Shown here: piece by piece, positions 1-5,405 of the stretch
Layout of the letters: every line of letters starts with the position of its first letter
Numbering within the stretch: position 1 is the stretch's first letter
Source of the DNA: Chloroflexota bacterium
Lineage (GTDB): Bacteria > Chloroflexota > Anaerolineae > Anaerolineales > UBA4823
NCBI GenBank assembly: GCA_030613705.1
Contig: JAUWLJ010000175.1
Coordinates: 1-5,405, forward strand
Length of the DNA: 5,405 nucleotides
Reading direction: 5' to 3'
Program-made: the position numbers and the translations under genes
The notes under the pieces: generated by a model
Database searches by the model: none
What the model was told of the DNA's origin: nothing
What the model saw: the letters and a program-made list of their open reading frames with translations, nothing else

Positions 1-1304
1 CTGTGGGCAGCCTGGCGGGCGCGGTAAAAAGGACAGGTTCCACCAGTAAGCTGCAGGCATGTTTCCTGGGTGCAGGCTTCATCCTCAGCGGAAATGCGCA
101 TCCAGACCTCTCGTTCGGGAGCACCGTTCAAATTGAGTTCTGCGCGGTCGCCGGAATTAGATTCCAACAACCAAACTAAGATCTTGCCCAGGATTCGTAC
201 TTCTTCGCCAGTTTCTGGACCACGGCGTCGAAAATTATCCAGGCGGCGAGGGCAGAGATAATTAGAGCGTCCTTTGAGCACCGCGGCCTGAAAATCGAGC
301 CCCATCGCCTGGCGCAGATCGGGTATGTCTTTATGGATCAGCTGGTCTTGGAGATTAATGGTATTGGTTGATATCACAACCCGGGTATTGTTCTCCGTAG
401 ACCACAGTGCAGCTGGGATGAGATAGGCGAAGGATTTGCCAACCCCGGTGCTGGCCTCTACAAGCAGGTGACGTTCTTCGGAAAGGGCCTGGGTGACTGC
501 CTTAACCATCTCAACCTGCTGTGGCCTGAATTCGAATTCCGGGAAATAGTGTGAAAAGGCACCACCATGCTCCAATATCGCCGCCACCTCCTCTGGATCG
601 AGCGTGTGTAATTCTTGATTCGGGGATAATGGGGCTGATCCACCATCGGTCGGAGAATCACCAAATAAAGGACCAGCATAAGAGCCAGATACTTTTCGCC
701 CAGGGATAGTCTTTTTAGAGCGTTCTTTGAGGGCTAAACGAAAACCCCAATAACCATCCCATTCAGCCTGCTCACCCATGCGCACAATTTCAGCGAGTAA
801 TTCGATGGGTAAGTCAAGCGCTAAATCGTGCAATCGTAAGTACACCCCATGGGTGACTAAAGCATCATCCAGGGCGCGGTGAGTCGCCCGCAGGGGCACC
901 ATCAGCAACCTGGAAAGCGCTCCGAGTCCATAGCGGCTGGCGTTTGGCATCAGGACGGAGGCCATCTCATAAGTATCAATCGCATCGTTGTAGCTGAATA
1001 AGCGTTGACGCCGTAAGAAGGACAGGTCAAAGCTGACATTATGCCCAATGATACGCGCCTCCCCAACAAAATCGGCCAATTCAGCCGATACGTCGCTGAA
1101 GGGTGGGGCATGGGCGACCATCTGGTTGGTAATGCCAGTCAGCTGGCTGATGAAAGGGGGGATGGCGCGCCCTGGATTCACCAAAGTAGACCATTCTGCT
1201 TCCACCCGCCTACCGTTAAAACGAACTGCCCCGATCTCCATGATGGCCTCCCGTTTGGGATCGAGGCCCGTTGTTTCGATATCTAAAGCCACTAAATTTG
1301 GCAT
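1..1304 (-). CDS. dinG: DinG-family helicase with N-terminal DnaQ-like exonuclease domain (partial, C-terminus outside window)
   Basis: This gene probably acts on damaged or structured DNA in the cytoplasm, as a 3'-5' exonuclease joined to an ATP-dependent superfamily 2 helicase. The 434 visible residues begin with a DEDDh exonuclease domain (about 4-165). Motif I is LDIETTG with D8 and E10, motif II is HNVSFD (88-93), and motif III is HRALDD with H142 and D147. A variable linker (about 195-235) follows. The helicase starts near 255 with FRPQQ (259-263), Walker A STGVGKS (285-291) and motif Ia VVISTNTINLQDQL (309-322). Cysteines 351, 411, 416 and 424 have the spacing of the 4Fe-4S ligands of XPD/DinG helicases. 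Walker B (DEAH) and motifs III-VI lie beyond the left edge; family members with this exonuclease domain are about 900 residues long. The ATG at 1304 is chosen because motif I begins at residue 7 and the frame closes at a TAG (1347-1349) with no other start between. No frameshift or stop is seen. Domain identity is firm; the biological role is inferred. Confidence 0.93.
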   Translation of the reverse strand, partial: MPNLVALDIETTGLDPKREAIMEIGAVRFNGRRVEAEWSTLVNPGRAIPPFISQLTGITNQMVAHAPPFSDVSAELADFVGEARIIGHNVSFDLSFLRRQRLFSYNDAIDTYEMASVLMPNASRYGLGALSRLLMVPLRATHRALDDALVTHGVYLRLHDLALDLPIELLAEIVRMGEQAEWDGYWGFRLALKERSKKTIPGRKVSGSYAGPLFGDSPTDGGSAPLSPNQELHTLDPEEVAAILEHGGAFSHYFPEFEFRPQQVEMVKAVTQALSEERHLLVEASTGVGKSFAYLIPAALWSTENNTRVVISTNTINLQDQLIHKDIPDLRQAMGLDFQAAVLKGRSNYLCPRRLDNFRRRGPETGEEVRILGKILVWLLESNSGDRAELNLNGAPEREVWMRISAEDEACTQETCLQLTGGTCPFYRARQAAH

Positions 1305-1310
1305 GGGGGG

Positions 1311-1319
1311 ATTATACCA
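1311..1319 (-). promoter_or_regulatory. Extended -10 promoter for the dinG-like gene, probably leaderless
   Basis: Read on the minus strand, this is TGGTATAAT, a perfect match to the extended -10 consensus TGnTATAAT. It is followed by six C residues and then the ATG at 1304. Transcription usually starts about 6-7 nt after the -10 box, which places the first transcribed base on or next to the A of the start codon. No Shine-Dalgarno sequence precedes the ATG, which agrees with a leaderless mRNA. The -35 region (around 1334-1340) does not resemble TTGACA; an extended -10 can work without one. Confidence 0.7.
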
Positions 1320-1548
1320 TCGGGGCTCATATTGGAGCTGTGACCCCTAAAGTAACATTTTCTATTGAGGCATTACGGAGATCTCTCGATATCCAGGTGC
1401 TGTATGAATAAGGAGATGATATTTAGGCTTGATGATTTATCGCGATCTCAAATGAATTTTAATAACCTGCTCAGCCTCAAGTACAAAGCGGATCAATATC
1501 TTTGATTTACACTGGAGACCGATCTGTTTTTGAGCGTTTCATATCCTG

Positions 1549-1577
1549 TTGAAGTAAACCATAAGAGCTGATAAGAT
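1549..1577 (+). promoter_or_regulatory. Candidate sigma70-type promoter P1 of the moxR operon
   Basis: The -35 box TTGAAG (1549-1554) and the -10 box TAAGAT (1572-1577) are separated by 17 bp. A TG at 1569-1570, one base before the -10, makes it an extended -10. Each hexamer matches 4 of 6 consensus bases. The predicted start near 1584 gives a leader of about 126 nt before the MoxR gene. This is a pattern match only, in an AT-rich region where chance matches are common. Confidence 0.4.
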
Positions 1578-1607
1578 AGTTTTCGAACCCTGAAGATTAT
1601 CCATCTG

Positions 1608-1635
1608 TTTGGATTTGTGTACTCCCTAATATAAT
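1608..1635 (+). promoter_or_regulatory. Candidate sigma70-type promoter P2 of the moxR operon
   Basis: A perfect -10 box TATAAT lies at 1630-1635. The best -35 is weak: TTTGGA (1608-1613) with a 16 bp spacer, matching 3 of 6 bases. The predicted start is near 1642, leaving an AT-rich leader of about 68 nt. P1 and P2 could work in tandem or only one may be real. The perfect -10 makes P2 credible, and the poor -35 would suit a weak or activator-dependent promoter. Confidence 0.4.
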
Positions 1636-1700
1636 ATTTTAAGCATAATTATTTATTCGAGCAATCAAAAAATCCATTAAACTCCAAACTCCACAGCTCA

Positions 1701-1707
1701 GAGGTGA
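1701..1707 (+). promoter_or_regulatory. Ribosome binding site that decides the MoxR start
   Basis: GAGGTGA is a strong match to the Shine-Dalgarno consensus, and its GAGG core ends 5 nt before the ATG at 1710. An in-frame GTG at 1704-1706 lies inside this motif and would have no binding site of its own, so the ATG at 1710 is preferred. Confidence 0.75.
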
Positions 1708-1709
1708 CC

Positions 1710-2645
1710 ATGATCGCTGAATTTGCCAGTCGATTGAGGGAAAACATCCAAAAAGTGATCGTCAGTAAAGACGATGTGATCAATTTGACTCTCGTGGCAG
1801 TCCTCACCGAAGGACATCTATTGCTGGAAGATGTACCAGGGATCGGTAAAACAACGCTGGCTCGCGCCCTGGCGATTTCGCTGGGCTGCACTTTCCGGCG
1901 CATCCAATTCACTCCAGACTTGCTGCCGTCCGATGTGACTGGGCTAAACTGGTTCAATCAGAAAGAACAAACTTTTGAATACCGTCCTGGACCAATTATA
2001 AGCCAGGTCGTTTTGGCGGATGAGATCAATCGCGCCACCCCGCGCACGCAATCAGCGCTATTGGAAGCGATGCAAGAACGTCAGGTTACCATCGATGGTG
2101 TCACACGTCCGCTGCCGCGTCCATTTCTGGTGATGGCTACCCAGAATCCGGTTGAGTTGGAAGGCACCTTCCCTCTCCCGGAAGCCCAGGTTGATCGTTT
2201 TCTTCTGCGTTCTGTGATTGGTTATCCATCGGAAGAGGAAGAGAGTGCCATCCTAGAGCGTTTTCGAGCGGATGATCCTATAACTAGTCTAACCGCAGTG
2301 ACCTCTCCGGATGAGATCATGAAATTGCAGCAAGAGCGGAAAGGAATCAGGGTGGAGACCTCAGTGCGGGACTATGTTGTTGCGGTCGCCCGGGCGACAC
2401 GCCAACACCCAGAGATCGAGCTTGGGGCAAGCCCACGAGCGACGCTGGCATTGTATTGGGCATCCCAAGCCTGGGCAGGTATGCAGGGACGTGAGTATGT
2501 GCTCCCAGATGATGTCAAATTTCTGGCTCCGCATGTGTTGACCCACCGGCTGATGATCTCGCCCCAGGCGCAGCTGCGTGGGCGCCAGCCTGAAGAACTG
2601 GTGGCAGACATCGTAGAAGCAGTACCGGTACCTGTCGAGGGTTAA
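1710..2645 (+). CDS. MoxR-family AAA+ ATPase
   Basis: This is a cytoplasmic ATPase of the MoxR branch of AAA+ proteins, which remodel or activate partner proteins by ATP hydrolysis, usually together with VWA or DUF58 proteins encoded beside them. The 311-residue length is typical. The motifs appear in order: Walker A DVPGIGKTT (41-49, lysine 47), Walker B VLADEINRA (101-109, with D104 and E105), sensor 1 ATQNP (143-147), the family stretch EGTFPLPEAQVDRF (151-164), and sensor 2 SPRA with R243. All catalytic residues needed for ATP binding and hydrolysis look intact. It is the first gene of the operon; the DUF58 gene starts 1 nt after its stop codon, so translation is probably coupled. The ATG was chosen over the GTG two codons upstream because of the ribosome binding site. 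Family assignment is firm. The substrate is unknown, and methanol dehydrogenase activation, which gave the family its name, should not be assumed. Confidence 0.96.
   Translation: MIAEFASRLRENIQKVIVSKDDVINLTLVAVLTEGHLLLEDVPGIGKTTLARALAISLGCTFRRIQFTPDLLPSDVTGLNWFNQKEQTFEYRPGPIISQVVLADEINRATPRTQSALLEAMQERQVTIDGVTRPLPRPFLVMATQNPVELEGTFPLPEAQVDRFLLRSVIGYPSEEEESAILERFRADDPITSLTAVTSPDEIMKLQQERKGIRVETSVRDYVVAVARATRQHPEIELGASPRATLALYWASQAWAGMQGREYVLPDDVKFLAPHVLTHRLMISPQAQLRGRQPEELVADIVEAVPVPVEG
2637..2641 (+). promoter_or_regulatory. Ribosome binding site supporting the TTG start of the DUF58 gene
   Basis: GAGGG lies inside the last codons of the MoxR gene and is 5 nt from the TTG at 2647. This good spacing supports the unusual TTG start, which otherwise would compete only with an ATG at 2704 that would remove the first membrane segment. 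Confidence 0.65.
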
Positions 2646-2646
2646 A

Positions 2647-3846
2647 TTGGATCTGAAGCGCTGGCTGCCCTTGTTCGTGGTGGGGATCATCCTTGGTGTA
2701 GTTATGCGCGTTCCTCTTCTAGTCACCTTTATTTTGATGCTCTTGCTGGTATTGAGCCTGGCAACCTGGTGGCAAAAACGCTCACTAGATGGCGTAAAAT
2801 ACCACCGGCGACCGTTTTACAAGCGGGCATTTCCAGGAGAACGAATACCCTTGCAGATCGAAATTGAGAATCGAAAATTACTACCTCTGACCTGGTTGCG
2901 GGTCCAGGATCCCTGGCCGAAAGCAGTTGGTCCGGAGGAAGATGACGTTCTGGCACCAACCCATCTACCAGATCAAGGCTTGTTGACGAACGTGTTCAGT
3001 TTGCGCTGGTATGAACGTGCCAGGCGAAATTACACGCTTAAATTTCGCAAAAGGGGGGTCTACGCCGTGGGCCCGGTGAAAATCGAATCTGGTGATCTGT
3101 TCGGAATATACGAACGTTCGGAGCGGCAGGATCCGGTTGAGCTGCTGACTGTGTTTCCAGAGCTGATCCCTTTTAAAGATCTGCATTTACCTGCTGATGA
3201 CCCTTTCGGCGATCGACGCTCACGCCGCAGATTGTATGAGGATCCAAACCAACCGATCGGTGTACGGGATTACCTTCCTGAAGACAGCTTCAGGCGGGTG
3301 CATTGGCCAGCAACGGCCCATACAGGTCAGCTGCAGGTCAAGGTTTTTCAACCGACTTCAGCCAATATTATAGTAGTTTGCTTGAACGTCTCTACTTTTG
3401 CCCGTCACTGGGAAGGCACCAACCCAGATTTGCTGGAGCATGTGATCAAGGTAGCGGCAACATTGGCGACGAAAGGGATTGAGGATGGATATCGGGTGGG
3501 GTTGATCGCCAATGGATGTCTGGCGCATGCCGATCAACCCTTCCGGATACCTCCCGGTAGATCGCCTAAGCAGCTTGCTTCGCTTCTTGGAGCATTGGCA
3601 GGGGTAACTCCTGTGGTGACAGGACGGTTTGAGAATTTCTTAATTAAACAAATACCGCGGGTTTCTTATGGAGCAAATTTGCTGATCGTCACTGGAGTTA
3701 CTAATCCTGAATTATTCGAGGCTCTGGTTCAGCTAAAGCATCATGGAAGACATATATCTTTACTATCTTTTGCTGAAAAGCCCCCCAAGCAGGTTCCAGG
3801 TGTCCGTACTTTCCACATGCCTTTCGTACCTGAAGACTCCCAGTGA
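2647..3846 (+). CDS. DUF58 domain protein with N-terminal membrane anchor
   Basis: DUF58 proteins pair with MoxR ATPases and are thought to act as membrane-bound adaptors; the exact reaction is not known. The 399 residues begin with a short basic stretch and one or two hydrophobic helices (about 6-41). A beta-rich region follows, containing RGVYAVGPVKIESGDLFGIYER (137-158, written as RGVYAVGP then DLFG at 150-153), usual for the family. The DUF58 signature is IGVRDYLPEDSFRRVHW (204-220), with R207, Y209, D213, R216, R217 and W220. From about 239 to the end lies a von Willebrand A-like fold, but its metal site is degenerate: the first strand reads LNVSTF (246-251), where DxSxS is expected, and the later strand ends IVTG (347-350) without the usual aspartate. 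The TTG start sits 1 nt after the MoxR stop with a GAGGG ribosome binding site. Family is firm; the role is inferred from neighbours. Confidence 0.93.
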   Translation: MDLKRWLPLFVVGIILGVVMRVPLLVTFILMLLLVLSLATWWQKRSLDGVKYHRRPFYKRAFPGERIPLQIEIENRKLLPLTWLRVQDPWPKAVGPEEDDVLAPTHLPDQGLLTNVFSLRWYERARRNYTLKFRKRGVYAVGPVKIESGDLFGIYERSERQDPVELLTVFPELIPFKDLHLPADDPFGDRRSRRRLYEDPNQPIGVRDYLPEDSFRRVHWPATAHTGQLQVKVFQPTSANIIVVCLNVSTFARHWEGTNPDLLEHVIKVAATLATKGIEDGYRVGLIANGCLAHADQPFRIPPGRSPKQLASLLGALAGVTPVVTGRFENFLIKQIPRVSYGANLLIVTGVTNPELFEALVQLKHHGRHISLLSFAEKPPKQVPGVRTFHMPFVPEDSQ

Positions 3847-3859
3847 AAAATTACGCGTT

Positions 3860-5374
3860 ATGGCTGTCCAAGAATTAACCCCACTTCGTTTACCAAAGCT
3901 TCGCTACTGGCGCGAATTAGCCATTCTATCATTAATGGTCATGGAGCTATCCTGGGTGGTGCCCTGGTATCGGTCCCTGACACCGGAAACTTATGCGCTG
4001 TCTATCTGGCGGGCTTTTTTTGTGCTCTTTGCCATTCTGGTCTTGGCAAATCTCTCGACCCGAATCATGAATTATCTGGATTTGAAGATAAGAATTCGGC
4101 GGGGCGTCACGTTGGGTTTGATCATTCTCAGTGTCTTTCTGGGACTGAAACTATTATTGTATGAGACGGATCTACTTCAATTGGGTGAGATGCTCAATCG
4201 TCCTTTTCGTGCATTCAGCGATATTGGGGGATTGATCCCTGATGAGTTCCTGGTGATGGTGATTGTCCTGGTTGTCTACTGGCGCGGGTTGTCAATAGCT
4301 ACCAAGTATATTGACCCTATGTCTGTACGGCATAGTTTTTATCTTGGGTTGGGGATGTTTACCGCATTTATCTTTATCAATACCCTCGTCACCGGTGAGA
4401 CTCCTGGATTTCTGCTGTACTTGTTTTTTGTATCCGCGCTCCTCGCTATGGCCTCGGCGCGTATTTTCACCATCACGCAACTGCGAGGAGGTGCATCTAA
4501 TCCCTTCGACCTGCGTTGGTTCCTGGGAATTTTTGTCACGACTCTGGTGATTGTTGGTCTGGCAGCTCTTGTCGCCTGGTTGTTTTCTGATCGCACTTCA
4601 ATCGTGGGTGGAATTGGCGGATTGGTGTTGGGCATCTTTGGCATTCTTATGTTCATATTAATCAGCCCGGTTATATTCCTTATCGAGAGAATCGCGTCTG
4701 CCATGCCGCAAACTTCAGGAGCGGTTCAAAGTATGATCGATGTCCTGGAAGATTTGCGAAACACATTTGGAAGTATCGCAAACAATTTATTCAATATATT
4801 CAACATCCCCAGTCTTTTAAACTGGATGCAGCTGCTAAAACCGATCTTGCTTTGGGGTTTCGTGATCGCGATTTTATTAGCCATCCTTTACAGTATCTCC
4901 CGCTGGCTATTACACGAGAGGCAACTAGAACAGGATCAGCGCGAGTCGATCATTGAAAGTGGTGATATTTTGGGGATGTTCCGCCGGGCAATTCAAAACA
5001 GGCTGAACGAATTAAGCCAATCTCTGCGCGGTCGGATCAATCTACGTGGTGGTCAGCGCTGGTTGGCGGCAGCAAAAATTCGGCGAATTTATGCTCGTTT
5101 GATGGAATTGGCCAGCAAATTGGGAGAACCTCGTCCTCCGGCATACACACCCCTTGAATTTCTACCAATCCTGGAGAATCTGATTCCCGAGGGGAAAGCA
5201 GATATCCAGTTGAGCACCGATGCTTATTTGCGGGGTCGTTATGGAGAGCTGCCTGAGACCAATCAAGAGATCAATCGGGTCGAAGAAGGCTCGGAACAGG
5301 TGAATGCCTTGGGGAAAGAGAAATATTCTGAGATGTCCAAAGCACGGCGCAGCTCCAAATCGAAAGCAGGTTGA
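3860..5374 (+). CDS. Polytopic membrane protein with C-terminal DUF4129 domain
   Basis: This protein of 504 residues has about nine predicted membrane helices: roughly 20-37, 50-66, 83-100, 128-142, 158-177, 182-204, 220-242, 250-275 and 327-350. A polar segment (280-325) precedes the last helix. The soluble end carries a DUF4129 domain (about 398-465), recognised by RRIYARLMELASKLG (408-422), the TPLEF motif (430-434), and YLRGRYGEL (456-464). A charged tail rich in Ser, Lys and Arg closes the protein. In TgpA-type proteins DUF4129 follows a transglutaminase domain, but no such domain is seen here. It is probably the membrane partner of the MoxR/DUF58 pair, which is inferred from gene order. 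The gene begins 13 nt after the DUF58 stop. The ATG at 3860 lacks a clear ribosome binding site, so coupling to upstream translation is likely. The same frame is open back to an ATG at 3743, but that would overlap DUF58 by 104 nt and adds 39 residues with no family features. Confidence 0.85.
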   Translation: MAVQELTPLRLPKLRYWRELAILSLMVMELSWVVPWYRSLTPETYALSIWRAFFVLFAILVLANLSTRIMNYLDLKIRIRRGVTLGLIILSVFLGLKLLLYETDLLQLGEMLNRPFRAFSDIGGLIPDEFLVMVIVLVVYWRGLSIATKYIDPMSVRHSFYLGLGMFTAFIFINTLVTGETPGFLLYLFFVSALLAMASARIFTITQLRGGASNPFDLRWFLGIFVTTLVIVGLAALVAWLFSDRTSIVGGIGGLVLGIFGILMFILISPVIFLIERIASAMPQTSGAVQSMIDVLEDLRNTFGSIANNLFNIFNIPSLLNWMQLLKPILLWGFVIAILLAILYSISRWLLHERQLEQDQRESIIESGDILGMFRRAIQNRLNELSQSLRGRINLRGGQRWLAAAKIRRIYARLMELASKLGEPRPPAYTPLEFLPILENLIPEGKADIQLSTDAYLRGRYGELPETNQEINRVEEGSEQVNALGKEKYSEMSKARRSSKSKAG

Positions 5375-5385
5375 ACTATTGGTGG

Positions 5386-5399
5386 GTATGGTTCCATAC
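5386..5399. repeat. Short perfect inverted repeat after the DUF4129 gene
   Basis: GTATGG and CCATAC form 6-bp arms around a TT centre. It lies 12 nt after the DUF4129 stop codon. It could be a small operator or part of a hairpin, but no T-run is visible before the window ends. Arms this short are expected about once by chance in a window of this size. Confidence 0.3.
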
Positions 5400-5405
5400 G
5401 AACTT
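5388..5405 (+). CDS. Possible start of a further operon gene (very partial)
   Basis: Only six codons are visible (MVPYEL), open to the edge of the window. The same frame also offers TTG at 5379 and GTG at 5382. The TTG has an AGG at 5368-5370 with 8 nt spacing; the ATG has GGTGGG directly before it, which is too close to serve it well. Spacing of 4-13 nt after the DUF4129 stop would fit the operon. A transglutaminase-like protein would be the expected next gene by family habit, but nothing in these bases shows it. Confidence 0.25.

Larger units (their letters stand above)
1305..1709. other. Divergent intergenic region, AT-rich
   Basis: This stretch of about 405 bp separates the leftward dinG-like gene from the rightward moxR operon, so it must hold the promoters of both. 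By hand count it is about 36% GC over 1321-1680, clearly lower than the flanking genes. I see one promoter on the minus strand, two candidates on the plus strand, an orphan Shine-Dalgarno-like sequence at 1409-1420, and two short palindromes, GAGATCTC (1378-1385) and ATCGCGAT (1439-1446). No tRNA, terminator hairpin, riboswitch or convincing small gene was recognised. A plus-strand frame of 33 codons (1404-1505) exists but has only a weak ribosome binding site. Confidence 0.8.

Noticed and set aside
1041..1350. Two plus-strand open frames of 81 and 100 codons
   Set aside because: Both run antisense to the conserved exonuclease domain of the dinG-like gene, whose motifs I-III are intact; they are shadows and one extends only slightly into the intergenic region.
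1378..1446. Palindromes GAGATCTC and ATCGCGAT as operator sites
   Set aside because: Eight-base palindromes are common by chance, the two are unlike each other, and neither overlaps a candidate promoter.
1404..1505. 33-codon small protein gene
   Set aside because: It has only a weak AGGTG at 1395-1399 with 4 nt spacing, no recognisable sequence features, and lies upstream of both candidate operon promoters; not enough to call a gene.
1649..1957. Minus-strand frame of 102 codons
   Set aside because: It lies opposite the MoxR gene, including its Walker A region, and resembles no known protein.
3743..3859. N-terminal extension of 39 residues on the DUF4129 protein
   Set aside because: It overlaps the C-terminal DUF58 coding region by 104 nt, has no ribosome binding site before ATG 3743, and adds no family feature.
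4311..4704. Open frames of 79-121 codons on both strands inside the membrane protein
   Set aside because: They are out-of-frame readings of hydrophobic coding sequence with no ribosome binding site or family resemblance.
1..5405. Defence island, CRISPR array or mobile element
   Set aside because: No direct-repeat array, transposase, integrase, terminal inverted repeats or attachment-site pattern was seen; MoxR/DUF58 pairs occur widely outside defence loci.

Overview
The window holds four genes: one partial gene on the minus strand running off the left edge, and a tight run of three plus-strand genes. A divergent, AT-rich intergenic region of about 405 bp separates them. There is no sign of an insertion sequence, CRISPR array, tRNA or rRNA. 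The coding regions are roughly 50% GC by eye, and the intergenic region is about 36% by hand count. The moderate GC content, the use of a TTG start, the combination of a DnaQ-type exonuclease with a DinG-type helicase, and the MoxR/DUF58/DUF4129 run together fit a Chloroflexota (Anaerolineae-like) bacterium. That assignment is inferred from style, because no phylogenetic marker is present.

Left part (1-1304, minus strand): the N-terminal 434 residues of a DinG-family protein. It has a complete DEDDh 3'-5' exonuclease domain, a linker, and the start of an XPD-like superfamily 2 helicase with Walker A and four cysteines spaced like a 4Fe-4S ligand set. Its start codon lies only 6 nt downstream of a perfect extended -10 box (TGGTATAAT), so its mRNA is probably leaderless.

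Middle (1305-1709): the divergent intergenic region. On the plus strand I see two plausible sigma70-type promoters for the rightward operon. There is also an isolated, near-perfect Shine-Dalgarno sequence that is not attached to a convincing gene.

Right part (1710-5374, plus strand): a MoxR-type AAA+ ATPase, a DUF58 protein with a degenerate von Willebrand A-like domain, and a polytopic membrane protein ending in a DUF4129 domain. The first two are 1 nt apart and the next two 13 nt apart, so they form one operon. In many bacteria this trio is followed by, or fused to, a transglutaminase-like membrane protein (TgpA type). No transglutaminase catalytic domain is encoded here, but the last 27-18 nt could begin another gene. 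The trio is thought to act as a chaperone or remodelling module at the membrane: MoxR supplies ATP-driven remodelling, DUF58 is the adaptor, and the DUF4129 protein is the membrane partner. Its substrate cannot be read from this sequence.

I found no wholly new system. The points most worth checking are the leaderless dinG start, the co-occurrence of an intact exonuclease and intact Fe-S cysteines in one DinG, the loss of metal-site residues in the DUF58 protein, and the DUF4129 protein that stands without a transglutaminase domain.
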